64,000 bases of DNA from Pachyseris speciosa (taxonomy: Eukaryota > Cnidaria > Anthozoa > Scleractinia > Pachyseridae): assembly GCA_016490735.1 (NCBI GenBank), contig JAEMWC010000132.1, forward strand, positions 440,001 through 504,000. The letters run 5' to 3'. The position numbers and the translations under genes were made by a program. Shown one piece after another: positions 45,925 to 58,200 of this stretch (positions are counted from its first letter, which is position 1; each line of letters begins with the position of its first letter). A model generated the notes under the pieces. That model had not been told where the DNA came from and did no database searches. It was given only the letters and a program-made list of their open reading frames with translations.

Positions 45925-46083
45925 TTTTTTATATACGTCTGCCCTCTTATTGATCATAAATTGAGTCACAATGTCAAAGTGACTGTGGAACAACGAACCA
46001 CAAGCGAGTTGCTCCACAGTAAACTTTGTAAGTGTTATGACAAAAGTTATGATCAATAAGAGGACAGACGCATAAAAAAACTG
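45925..46083. mobile_element. Foldback element, ~38-base arms, TTATTGATCATAA inner end
   Basis: CAGTTTTTTATATACGTCTG.. and its reverse complement flank ~80 bases that contain a second, weaker inverted pair (CTGTGGAACAAC/GTTGCTCCACAG). Non-coding. Confidence 0.85.
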
Positions 46084-46843
46084 ACGTCAGTTGGTTTTTA
46101 CGATAGCAAAACCCCCAAAATGGTAAAATGCCGGGTTGAAATGACAAGAAAAGTAACCGCGTAAACAGCTGTAAACATAAAAAACTAAATGAATTTAATT
46201 CTGTCTGAAAAAGAGAACGCCTGATCGTAGGTTAGTCCGATTAGAGTTCGGACAGTAGATACATCCCTTTTATTCTTTTATTGTTCGGTTGCATTTCGCG
46301 GACTGATGCACCCAGAATAAGTTTGAGCTAACAATAAACTTCAAGCGTGGAGAAGATGGGGACCATCTGTGACCGATAAGTGTGCGGTTTTCCTTTGCAA
46401 TTTGAAGTTTCAGTTCAAACTGATTGTCAATTTGAGGTATGATTTTTGACTTTGGCGTTATTTATTTGTTGCTTGTCGATTTTTTGAGTGCACAAATAAA
46501 TTATTTTCGTTATTTTCAATTTGTTTTCTTTTGATTCATCACTGTGTTGTTGGAGTGTACTCGGGTATTCTGATTTGCGGTCAAGGCTCGGTACTGTCGG
46601 CCATGTTTTATTGATCGTCCTTATAGGTAGCAAGATGCGATGGAGGTACCAACAATGAAGTTTCATAGGAAAAGAATTCAGTAATTTATGTCGTTTTTGT
46701 GCCAAGGGGTCTACGGCCGTTAAAAAAATGGAAAGAATAAAAGAAATTTTAAGAAAAAATTTCTGAGTTATGGTGTGAACGTCAAAAATGATGATAACTC
46801 AGAGCATCCAACATTGGTTTGTTTAGCCTGCGTGAGGAATTTG

Positions 46844-46882
46844 TAGCGGAGCTCCGGCGGCCCTAAGGGCCGCCAAGCGGAG
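46844..46882. repeat. GC-rich hairpin
   Basis: GGCGGCCCTAAGGGCCGCC forms an 8-bp perfect stem with a 3-base loop. GCGGAGCTCC and AGCGGAGC flank it. This is unusual GC content for the surroundings and probably part of a dispersed repeat. Confidence 0.75.
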
Positions 46883-46893
46883 CACCATACCTG

Positions 46894-46924
<31 letters not shown>

Positions 46925-47199
46925 AAAATGGCTAGCGATATTGCTCGTGGACTCGACCGCACGACGACGACGACGATGGAGTCGCAAAATAATTAATAAT
47001 ATCCTAATAATAATCATAATAATCCAACATTGCGGCCAAACTCCACCTGGCCCACTTGACCAGCTAGTTTACAGCGTACGGCTTTGATACTGGGCATCCA
47101 TCTTATAGCCAATTGACACCTGTCAAAACAAGGTATCCGCTGACCAGTGTCACGTGCCCATATCGCGGGCTCAAGTTAAGACCTAATCGCGGTCAGCTG

Positions 47200-48670
47200 G
47201 TTTTTTTTAAGTTGACCGCTGACCAGGTACTTTCTTTCGATTTGATCGGAGGCTCAAGCCAGGTGTGGGACACTCAAACCAAATCGAAGCTTTTAAATTT
47301 TTCGCGCGCTTTCTGCGGCTCGTAATTTCAAATTCAGTTGGTTTCTTCATTTTGAGCAAAACAACTTCATGTTCTGCGATCTAAGATTGTCTTTAAATTC
47401 GCGTAAAAAGCATACTTGTCAAAAGATACTCCGGAACGTGAATTTTCAAGTGATGAAAGCAAGAGCGAAAGATTTTTCTCAGGAAATGCTTCTAACTTGG
47501 ATCGATTGTGCGGTTGAAAACAGTAACTTATAATTCAACGCTTCAAGGGCTTTCACTTTACCGAGGAATCTTGCATCTCACCAAGAAAGGTCACTTAACA
47601 GTTCACCGGTATTAATGGGGGGGAACGAGTAGCTCAAATTCTGTGGAAGAAGCTCTTTCTTTGGACAAACCGTTTGCTATTTTTGCGGATGCTTCTTTTT
47701 AATTTACCGAAGCTTACGTATTTTCAAGTGGTAGAAACCTCTACAACACAGGACGGTGAGGTAAATTAAATAAATAGAAACTTAACATTTGGTCTAATCG
47801 TTGTTACTTTTGTATTTTTCTCTCGAATGGATATAATGGATATAATATGCGTTTTGGACGCAAAGATGTAGTTGAATTGTTTGTTTGTTTTGTTAGGTTG
47901 TTTTCTTTGCAAAGCGAACGAGTATTTTTACTCGGTTTGGCTGACTGTTTTTAGACCTTGGTGCCTGAACAGCGTTAAGAAACTTTTACCCTTATCTTAT
48001 TAACACGTAATCGCAATGAGTCCTCGTAAAATTAAGGATTAAAGTTTGAAACTCAAGCTCGAGTAAAAAAAGAAAAAGCCGATCAAATGCATGTGCATGT
48101 GCACGTCTCAAAATCTGACATAAAGTTGTCAAAATGTTGTCAAAAATGTTAAAAACCAGCGCGCTTCACTCGTCATTTGAAAAACGTTTTAGAGATCTTC
48201 GTCGAAAGAGGCCTGTAAACAACAATTAAGTTTCGCCGTCTATAAACATGTCGTCATAATTTGTTTGAACCGGTAAGAATCAGCGTTTGGATTTTAAAAA
48301 CAGCGAAATGGGTTGACTGGCTTGCTGGCTTTGATAAATTTTATAGTGGACGGGTCTGCGAGAGAAATGTTCTTATGGTTTGGCAAGCGCTTTCTTCGTT
48401 AACTGGATGATGTTTTGCCACTGAGAATCATTAATTGAAGAAGGTTCTTCGGTAGACATGGGAAATAAAAGTAAAATTATCAAAGCACTTTAGTGTTTTG
48501 TGTCAGCCAAGGAAGATTTTGTGGGAAATGGCTCTCTTATTCGGCTCTGTCGTGTTCGAGTGATTGCTGCCTCAGTGATTCCTGTTGCCTGCTCTTAACG
48601 ATCAGGTGCGGACCTCTTTTTTATCTTTTCTACGGACATTTATGTCAAACTTGCTAAGCAATTTTGCTAG
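47200..48670. repeat. Composite dispersed repeat (contiguous here, split at 25.7 and 31.3 kb)
   Basis: 47,200-48,045 is the inverted counterpart of 31,340-32,205, and 48,060-48,670 is the inverted counterpart of 25,735-26,300. Here the two are adjacent. A second, weaker copy of the TCT.CGG.CATTTAT.TCAAA end appears near 48,850-48,900. Confidence 0.85.
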
Positions 48671-49249
48671 CTTAATACAAGTATTTTTGTTACTTGTCTA
48701 ATTTCTCCATCTTCTCCAAGAATCTTCGAAGAAATATGATTCGTATTGTGCTTTGTTTTCTCGTAATATGTTTGTTGTTCTGTTGTTTCTGAACCGCGGT
48801 CAATTCCTGTTGACTGCTGTAAACGATCAGTTTGTACCCTTTATTTTCTTTTCTAGGGGCATTTATTTCAAAATAAAAACCGATTTTTCTAGCTTAATCA
48901 GCACAAGCTATTTTTATTACTAGCTAGTCTTGTTTACTTTCTCCACCTTCTTCGAGCAAACACTCGCATTGCACCTTGTTCGCTTGTAGTGTTTTTTTTT
49001 TTTTTGATCCGCTCTGAATTCATTTACGCTTTCATCTGAAAGTAGTTAGGACTCAAGAATTTCTGTCTTTTTTTTTTTTTTTTTTTTTTTTGCAAACGTT
49101 TGCTATCGAAAACTCTTCGTTTTCCGTGCTTCTGCTCAATTGGTTTGGACCTGACAAATTAAACTGGCCCAAATAAAGCCATGCAAAGTTGCTCGATGAA
49201 ATTGTGCAGCACCGATTCTAGGCTTGGCCTGGCTAAATACAATATATGG

Positions 49250-49690
49250 CCTTCAGCTTTTTTTTTATCGCTACATAACAGACTGGAATGCTGTTCCATC
49301 GAACATCATGCATGCACCTTCTTTAAGTAGTTTTAAGTCCCATCTATTACATTATTTGTGTCAATTTTAAATCAGATGTAGATTGTGAGTGACAAGTATG
49401 TAATAATTAGGTTAGCTTCGGATTGTATTTCAATTTTAGTGTCAATCTCAAATCAGGGTTACGTGTAAGAGAAAAGTATTTAATTTGATAAGGTTAGCTT
49501 TGGGCCACGTTTAAATTTCACCTCTTAGTTTTTAGAATGTGTAATATTAGATATTATTATTTGTATGGAAATATACTTTCTCCCAATTATTCTCTAGTCA
49601 TGCACTTTTTTGTTTTGCATCAACTTAGTTGTATTCGCATGACAAAGTATTATTAAACTTAAAACTTAAAATTAAACTTAAAGTAATTTC
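49250..49690 (+). mobile_element. LINE 3' fragment
   Basis: A short coding remnant reads TDWNAVPSNIMHAPSLSSFK then SHLLHYLCQF and a stop at ~49,368, the usual C-terminal end of CR1/L2-like ORF2. A ~300-base 3' UTR follows, with a repeated CTTAAAACTTAAAATTAAA end near 49,660. The rest of the element is absent. Confidence 0.72.
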
Positions 49691-49699
49691 TTTCTCTTC

Positions 49700-51680
49700 A
49701 ATGTACACATCCTTTGGACTTCCTTCTCCAGCATACAGTCTTTCAATTAATTTTATTAGTAGCTGGTCACACCAATTTTTTTGTGGGATGTTTGGATGAC
49801 ATTTGGCATTAATGTTTAATGGAATGTCTGATGTTTGATGAAGTATGTTGTGCAATTTCAAATGTACATGGAGAAATGTGAGACTAGTCCTTACCTTTCT
49901 TCCAAAATAGAAAATCAAGTTAAGATGGCTAACACGGATTTACAGCACTTTTGCTTTGATGAATCATTACCTTAAATCCTCATACTACATTGTTAATTAC
50001 CTTGATAGTGGTATCAACCAAATGCCCAATATTTTATTATCAACTTGCTTGGTCTTGCACTCGGCTGGCAGAAGAGAAGCTGGATTTCTTTTTGAAAACA
50101 CTGTAGGTGCATTGATTGGTGAGCTTCATGTTAGCAATCAGTTTTTTTTGTGATAGTAAGGTCAAGAAGTAATTGATCAAAAGAAATATCTTGGTCTTAA
50201 TTCATATCATCTAAATATTTTTATTGATTTCCGTATATCTTTCTTTCATAATATTTTTTGAGGCATTCATATATCCAGAGAATACACAATTTCTGATTTC
50301 CGACTGTCTCATGGGAGGCTGTGGATAATTCAAATTGCATTCATTATGAAGTCATGATCTGAATCACTATATATCTGATGTGATACTGATTCAAGGAGCA
50401 ATCACCAGGCTTCTCCACCAATTTCTAGTTGCTCTAAAACATAACTAAGTAGCCTACAGTTGAGCGGAGAAACAGGCCTGTCCTTAGGTGTTGCTCTAAG
50501 ATGTTAAGAAAAGTTTTATTTTGATGCAAACTAGCGTTGCAGGTTCTTTTTTACACAAACTATTAAAGATTATTTTAAAAAAAACTACCTCAATATTTTT
50601 ATTTTGCTTTTTAAACATTTCCAAACTCACTTTGCAAAGGAATTTCTATTACCTTACTCAATAGAACGCTTGTTTTTAGGAGGGGTGGGGGTCCAAATCT
50701 GTAAAAGGGTTCATATCTGCTAGCAGTTCTGGACTGGGTGATATGACAAGCAGTCTATATGTAAATGCCAGTAGAAAAAGAATGCTTTTGGAGCTTCGCT
50801 CTTAGGCTTGGCTAAGTATATATATTATCGGTTGAGAAGCTCTGGCTCTTCGTCAAGTGAATTACCGTTTTCTTGGAAGCCACACAGTGAAGACGGTAAT
50901 TGTGAAGACGGTAATTGTGTTTGCGACGGTCCAAGAGGAAGGCCTCCTAAGAGAACGCGGGCCGGGTACAACTTAATCAGGGAAATGAGAGTGACACGGA
51001 AAGTGGAGAAGAAGCAGAGAATGAAGTAGAAAAAGAATCGTGCAATCTTTGCAGTAACCTATCAAAGAATCTTCACCTTCTAGATGAGGAAATGGCGACA
51101 CCATTATGTAGGAACATTTGCTCCTCGTTCAACCTATCTCAATTGATCCTGATGAAATGGTTTCTTCAGTGAAAAGCAACTGATAGAAGCTTAATTGTTC
51201 GTTTGATTGAAACAAACATTTTCACTCGAAAAGAAGTTCATAAACGTTGAAGATACCAATCTTAGTTATAAGAACATTGCTGATCTGTTGAAAGTATCTC
51301 CAGGAGATTGGTTGACATCTGGAAATGTAGTCCTCAGCAGTGTTGTCAATGGGCTGAGTGACAAAACATAAAAGCAGTCACAAAAGTTATGGCTGTTGAC
51401 CCTATGTGCATTTAGTCAAGCCTTTCTATGTCAGCCGGCACTCCGCCCAATAATGTCTGAATCAAACCTAGTGATGTACTCAATTGCATGAGGTAAAATG
51501 GATGGCAACATCTATGGGAATTGTATCCTGAAGGGCAATACACAACCATGAAGTCGTCGGTAGATGGGTTGGTAATGAAAATCCTTAGTACAGGTAAATG
51601 TTCAAGAGGTAGTACTCTTTGTAACAATTAAATTTTATCTATTATATGAACTGTAATTACTAATTCTTAACAATATTCAA
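49700..51680. other. Intergenic stretch without recognisable genes
   Basis: Open frames at 49,625-49,918 (minus) and 50,808-51,029 (plus) are short and show no domain. A GTGAAGACGGTAATT direct duplication lies at ~50,887-50,917, and 50,990-51,110 is Glu/Lys-rich in one frame. Coding status is unsupported. Confidence 0.4.
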
Positions 51681-51689
51681 GCATGTTAA

Positions 51690-52139
51690 AGTGCCTATGA
51701 AGCGAAATTTGTTTCTTGCTAATATTAAAGTTTACCCCTAAAAACGCAAGAATCTCAAAACTTGAGGTGCTCGTGATTAAAATTGGCGATTTTACGAGCG
51801 TTTGAAGTTGGGCTATTTTGCCTTTAAAATGGTCAGGGGTCTGGGTCGAGTTTATTCGCGAAGTTCTATGATGTGACGTCAGTTTGGGTAAAAATGTGTT
51901 TGCGCTTAAGAAATATAGTAAAATAGTTGGAATACTTGTCCCCAAAATTACGTCACAGCTGTTGTCACGTGTCTTTTTGGCCGCGCGATTCAAATGCCAT
52001 TTTTGAGGGCAAAATAGCCCAACTTCAAACGCTTGTAAAACTGCCAATTTTAATCAAGAGCACCTCAAATTTTGGAATGTTGAGTTTTATGGATTAAACT
52101 TTAAAATTAGTGAGAAACAAATTTCGCTTCATAGGCAGT
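51690..52139. mobile_element. Complete 450-bp MITE with ~130-bp terminal inverted repeats and TTAA target site
   Basis: The left terminal repeat begins AGTGCCTATGAAGCGAAATT and runs to GGGCTATTTTGCC. The right one runs from GGCAAAATAGCCC to AATTTCGCTTCATAGGCAGT. TTAA lies on both sides (51,686-51,689 and 52,140-52,143), the target preference of piggyBac-type elements. There is no coding capacity. A second, truncated copy is at 30,181. Confidence 0.9.
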
Positions 52140-52511
52140 TTAAGGTATGCTCATTCTCATTCAAAGTTAAAACTAAGCTTCTGTAAAAGCAGAATATGCC
52201 CTTATGTATATGTATAACTATGACGAGCATGACTAATTATGCAAACTTCATAATTATACAAACCTCAATTATATTATTTATACATTTATCACTCCCAGTT
52301 GAAGGGCTGGGTTGGGCATAACTGCCTTGAGTCTAATTTACAGCTTTTTTTACTTAAAATTTCCCTAATTTTGTGCAGTTATGCCCATAGCCCTTTTATT
52401 TTTTATTGTCAATGTTTTACTGGTACATTTCAATCTCGTGATATGGAGTACTTAATGAAAAACTTTTATGAAAGAAACTTGAGCCGTGAAATGTACTAAG
52501 CTACCAGTATA

Positions 52512-54002
52512 CAGTCGACTCCCGTTATTGCGGACACCCTTGGTGTCCGTAATAACGAGAGTCCGTAATAGCAGGGTACGAGAGAAAAAATTGTCTTGTC
52601 TTTAAACATATGAAAAACTTTGTAAAAATCACAGAAGCATTGTAGTTTCGACAACTCTGTACTTCTTTATTGATAACTGTTATGGACCATGAAAGATTAA
52701 CGATAATAAGATTATAAAATATGCTGTATTATTAAGGGCTTATTTACGGAAACCAAACGGAATCTTCTCCAGTTACGTGAATGGCTAAAATCAGGTTAAC
52801 TTACTGTCAAACATGTTTTTTAATGTTCTTGGCAGCTCTTTTATTGTCCAGCATACTCATAACAGAAACCTGTCTAACTACTTTTATAGTAGAGTGTCAA
52901 AATAACGCAAAATGTTTGTAGGCTCTCATGGCAATGTTTTTTCTCGCGAAATGCTGTACAGTAGAGTCATTTGTTCTCGTTTATAAAGAAGCTGTCGATA
53001 GAATTTTGTGTCGTTTTCTTCATTTTCATCGCTGACTCATTCATTTTCTCAACCAAGACGTTTAACTCATTGGCCAGTGCGAGCTGACCATGCTGAAGAA
53101 GAAACGATTTTACATTTGAAATGGAATAAAGGGCTTCGCCAAAGTTCTTGAGGCTGCCTTCTGACGAACTGGCTTGATCATCAGTGTCATTTCTCTTTTA
53201 CTTTCTTTGTCGTCGTCATCGTCAACTGTAATAGTCCAGTTTCTAGTTTGCCATGACCGCTGAATGAAAGCGCTAGAACGCATTTGTACAGGGTTAGCCT
53301 CCATCTGCAGTGAATATATGCATAATTTCCAGCGAGAAGTTGACCTTTTTACAGCTCTGCCAATTGTTTAATTTTTGTAGCACCTTCCAGCGTTCTCAGT
53401 ACTTTTATTCAGCGGACATGGCGAGCGCGAAACTGGACTATTACTTCATAACAGGGCGTGATGGCATCTAGAAGTTGTTCCTCATACACAACATTATAGC
53501 AGGTTGGGAGAAGTTCTTCAGATTCAATATACGACCTGCGAGTTCAGCCACCTTCAGGTGCGACTTGGTCAATCAGGTCTTGAAAGTCTTCGTCCAGATC
53601 TTCAAAGGGATCATCACAGTCATCGGCTACTGCTGTGGCGACGTCACCAGAGATTCCACCGTCACGAAAGTACTTTGTAATAACTGACCTCTCCACCTTA
53701 GACCATGTACTCGCCATCCACCTCATAGCCTGTAGGACATGCAAGTCCTTCCGGAAATATCTGTAGCACTCTGCTTACCAGTTGCCATTGTAATGGCATG
53801 GCGCAGTTTCCTGTAATTTCTTGTAATGAACTTTAAAATTCTGAATAATTTTCAAATCTAGTGGCTGCAGTTGAGGTTTACAATTAACGGGAAAAATACA
53901 AGCTTGATGCAGTATCGTCCCTAAAGTCATACGGGTGGCATCCACAGAATCAAAGAATAGCAGTATCGACCTGTTCTTGGCTTTAAAATATTCATTAATC
54001 AT
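52512..54002 (-). mobile_element. Tigger/pogo-type DNA transposon, C-terminal half
   Basis: The low-coordinate end carries a terminal repeat CAGTCGACTCCCGTTATTGC preceded by TA (52,510). It is followed at 52,541 by a partial inverted copy, GGTGTCCGTAATAACGAGAG. Transposase remains lie above it on the minus strand. The upstream half, with the DNA-binding domains and other terminal repeat, is missing. Confidence 0.83.
52977..54002 (-). pseudogene. Tigger/jerky-like DDE transposase, C-terminal part
   Basis: The minus-strand frame from 54,002 reads AKNRSILLFFDSVDA (second catalytic Asp region), then CKPQLQPLDLKIIQNFKVHY, the near-invariant QPLD..II.nFK.hY motif of this family. An in-frame stop lies at 53,775, after which the same frame continues with HVLQAMRWMASTWSKVERSV and ITKYFRDGGI, then an acidic stretch (DDPFEDLDEDFQDLID). 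After ~250 less clear bases the far C-terminus reads LYSISNVKSFLLQHGQLA and ends QNSIDSFFINENK at a TGA (52,977). It is inactive: the 5' half is lost and at least one stop is present. Confidence 0.83.
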
Positions 54003-54841
54003 GCTGAAAATCTTGGAAACGATGTCGGACGTATAATTTACGCAAAGTTGTTCCTAATTCAGCAGTTACAACTCAAAAATAACATGTTCGCAATCATGAC
54101 TTTCGTTCAATCTTTGTAATTAATAACACTTCGTCATACTGTTGAAAATCTACATGATGACAGTATGAATATCCTCCTCTTGCAAGAAAGCAGATTGTCT
54201 TTTAGTCTCGGGAAAAACAGTTTCGTTCTCTCGGGTGACGTTTTTACAACAACACAACGGCAACACGCTTTATTTTCCCCAGTTAGTTACATTGCAGACA
54301 TTTAATTAATTTAATTGTAAAAAATTGGAGGGGACTAGCTACGTGAAATAACTTTAGAGTTAAAGAGGGCAGGCAGCCAGTTTAACAAAAAAAAGTGGTA
54401 ATACTTGTTTAGGTCCGTACACAAACACTCACACAGGCAAACACACATACACGTGGCACGCAGTAAGCAAAAATAGAATTATGGAAAGACGAAATACTAT
54501 AGAATAAATAGGAGGAAACTAGAGTTAAAAATAGTACATGACGTAAGCAAATGATATGACAAAAAATTAACATATGGTAAAAGTCATAGATAGTGCAAAA
54601 AAGTTTTGCAAATTTAATATTGCAGGCGCTACCTGGTATCCTGGCTGTCGATTCTCTTTTCTTAATCTTTAAGTCAAGGACCAGTTCACAGTCTGGTATT
54701 TCCAAACCCAAGTATACAGAATATCGCTAACATCGAAATGCAACTAAAATCGCACGGAAGAAATTAACATTTAATTTTCGGTCTCAAGGATTCAAAGGCC
54801 AATGGTGGCTGTTTTGGACTTTTCCTATTTTCCAAAGCACT

Positions 54842-55209
54842 CTAAAGGTCCACACGAGGTATAGTTTTCATTTCGTACTGCTCCGTTCCTTTGATTCTGT
54901 CTAGAGCTTCAACGACGTTCTCCATTTCTATGTCTTCGACAATGTCCCGACTTGATTGGCCGAAATTATCCCTTCCGGCCACGGCTCCGAGACGAATAGC
55001 CCAGATAGAAGGATAGTCAGGCGTTGGCTTAACTCGATGCTTACACTTCCGGGACACGACCACGACAATAGCCAGTAAAATAAGAACAAAAGTAGCGGAA
55101 CCCCCAACGGAGAGACCGATGATAATGGCAGGATTCTTGTACCAGCCAACGTTAGGTTGGGTTATTGGAATCTCTGTAATTTTCTTGGTTTTGGTGCTGT
55201 TCATAGCGC
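54842..55209 (-). CDS. Last exon: transmembrane helix and cytoplasmic tail
   Basis: Acceptor TTTGTTTTTCAG, then GAMNSTKTKKITEIPI, a ~25-residue hydrophobic helix (IIIGLSVGGSATFVLILLAI then VVVVS), a stop-transfer RKCKHRVK and a tail with YPSIW, acidic IVEDIEMENVVEALD and YEMKTIP, ending VDL at TAG 54,842-54,844. Confidence 0.88.
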
Positions 55210-58200
55210 CTGAAAAACAAATGTTAGAAATCATTTTAAGAGACCGTTGCTGCTCAAAAGATCAGGTAAATTAGAGAAAGCAACAAACAGGCTAGTTACT
55301 GAAACTATTCACAGAGCATTTGCCGAGCATCAAAGGTTTTGTAAACGAGCTCTTATGTCATTGACGCCTCACCGTCCACTATGTACGAGAAGTTCAAATC
55401 TGTTGTCTATTCCAAAGACTGAAACGACTTACGGCGAGAGATCTTTCTCGGTTATCGCATCAAGGCTTTGGAACGACTTGCCAAATATCAAACAGTGCTC
55501 TACTGTCGACTGTTTTAAATCAAGAATAAAAACTTGTCTTTTCAAAAGAGCGTTCTCAGATTAGGGGTTTTTAAATAAGGTTTCATGTTAACGATTGTAA
55601 AAAGCATTGAGACTTCCATGAGATGTAAACGCGTTGATCAGCGATAAAAGGAAACATGGTAAAAAATATAGTTTCCTTTTCTACAAGTAGCAAAACAAAG
55701 ACATGTCCCCGAAACATCGCCTGCAAGCTAAGTATTAAGGATAAAAATTTAATATGTATAGCTTTTTTATTGATACAGATGTAGACTGCTTCCTTTTTTT
55801 ATGGGTGAGGGTATGCTCGCGAGAATCTTATCCACCAATTCTTCTCTCATTCATGACTTCCTTACTCCGCTTCGATCTCAGCTACCCTCTCCCCCCTCCC
55901 TCTTCCCCTTTCTTTGTCAACCATCATAAAATAAGAAAAATAAAAGAAGCTCGATCTTAACTAACCAAGGTTAAACCTTAAGCGAAACATCAACCTTGTA
56001 TCATCACAAAAACAGTGACCTTTTATTTTCACTCCTGGGGATTGTTCCCTAGACCTAGTCATCGAAACTATTTCAAATACAGGTTTGGCTCTCTGGCTCC
56101 TTCATTTTTTAGGCTAACCTTCCCCTCCTGGTGCCAGATTCCCTTGTATAACCCCCCCAACCAATTTTTGCTGTTATTTACTCCCGCCAGCACTTCATTG
56201 TGTCTGCCGGCTAACCGCCTACTTTGTTTGAGCTAGCCGCCGACCGGTTAGCGCAGTTAGTAGAGCACCGGACTACCGTGCGGGAGGTCGTGGGTTCATA
56301 CTCCGGTCGGACCAATTTTTATTTTTACTCCTGGAGATTGTTCCCTAGACCCAGTCATTGAAACTATTTCAAATACACGTTTGGCTCTCTGGCTCTTTCA
56401 GTGTTTAGGCTAACCTTCCCCTTCTGGTTCCAGATTTCCTTGTATAACCCCAAAACCAAGTTTTACTGTTATCTACTCCTGCCAGCACTTCAATTTGTCT
56501 GCCGGCTAACCGCCTGCTTTGTTTGACCTAGCCGCCGACCGGAGGTCGCGGGTTCAATCCCCGGCCGGACCAACACTCAGGGTCTTTAAATAATCGAGGA
56601 TCATCTGCAACCGGTTAGACTTTCTAGTCTTTTCGGATAAGGACGATAAACCGTAGGCCCCGTCTCACAACGCCTACTAATCTGTGGGACGTTAAATAAC
56701 CCACACACTGTTCGAAAAGAATAGGGGACGTAGTTACCGATGTGGTGGTTTATCTCCACCTTTTCATCTGTCTTTGACATTCCTGTGTGGGTGGGGTGGG
56801 TGGGTGAGATCAAAGATGGACTGATAGCTGCTGCTAGACGCGCCTTTACAGGCTGATGTCCGATCTCACCCTAGAGAAGAATTGTAAACCGCCATGAAAC
56901 TATGTGATATGTGCGGTATATAAATCCATTACCATTACCGGCACCAAAACAGATCTAGTAAAGCCATATAATAAAGCATTACCTTCGGTAGTAGCAGCAG
57001 TTGATAATTTGCCACTCGGTTCCTCAGCAGTTATAGGCGACTCTTCAAACACTTTCACCGTTAGTTCGGTTTGGCGGGAACATGAGGGTACCCCGAGATC
57101 ATGTGCCACTACCACAAGGCGATATTTCTTCTGCTTTAGTCTCTTGGCTACAAATACTGTTTTGCTCGCTAGTGGATGTACCTCACTTCTCCGTTGAGCC
57201 CACTGTCTTTGTCAACAGCGGATACCTCCGTCAACAGAGTCCCGGGATTCGTGAATCGCGAGATGCTAAAGGATTTTGTTTGAAGAGAGTTGAAAACGGG
57301 ACAGTTGTCATTTTCGTCGACAATAGTGATGAGCACGAGCGCAAGGCTTGATTTGCGTGGCAATCCGTTGTCTGAAGCCACAGTTGCCAGCTTGTAGAAG
57401 TGTGGTGCCGAACTTTCGTAATCGAAAGTCGAAGAGGTAAAGATTTCCCCCGAGATGCTATTGATTGTAAACATGGGCCCCGCGTCACTGTCATCGTCCA
57501 ACGAGAAGAAGATCTGTGCGTTTCGACCTGAGTCGGTATCGCTCGCCTGCACTCGAATAATCTTCGTTCCTATCGGCACGTTTTCCGACACCGAGACATT
57601 GTACATTGATGCAGCAAACACTGGGGTATGAAGATTAGGTTTGGCCGTCGTGTTACATGCCGCGCCGTCGTATCCTGGATAACACTCACAAACGTTAGGC
57701 AAAATACAAGCTCCTTTGTTCGAACAATCATCGAGGCTGGAACAACTCGCCTCGCTGCATGCTGGACCATGCCACAGGGAATCACAGGCGCATGTTTCGT
57801 ACCCAGTACAGACACCATGTCCTGTGAGGGAAATATTCAGTGGCTAAGACATTTGCATTTAGGGCAGGTTTCGATGTATAACTTGACTAGAAGAAAGGTC
57901 TCTGACTAAAGACTCTAAACTGTTTGTTTAATTCGAAGTCGTTAGAGGAGTTTCCGATTGACCGTTGGAGGGAAATTGGAGGCAAATATACCTGTAGTCG
58001 ACGCCACATATGTGAAAACGCCGTTCGTTAAAATCTTACTGCCATGGAAACATCAACTGACTTAAATTTATAAATTATCAAACCAGATAGGTTTTTAGGT
58101 AAATTACATTTCATAATTTCGTGACGTTTGCCTTAACACTAAAAGGCACTAGCTTTTTGCCGAGAGTTTACTTGTCGTTTGGGCAGAAACTCTCATCCGC

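Larger units (their letters stand above)
45289..47190. other. Intergenic stretch
   Basis: Apart from the foldback at 45,925 and the hairpin at 46,844 I find no gene. A 92-codon open frame on the minus strand (46,427-46,705) has no recognisable domain. Confidence 0.45.

Noticed and set aside
54409..54711. 100-codon minus-strand frame downstream of the receptor gene
   Set aside because: It lies after the stop codon, has hydrophobic low-complexity content and no splice link; probably 3' UTR or intergenic.
56239..56314. Possible functional tRNA gene
   Set aside because: The acceptor stem and ACCA end look good, but the anticodon stem pairs poorly, the block is duplicated nearby with a deletion, and the downstream copy continues into a SINE body. 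It is better read as a SINE head.
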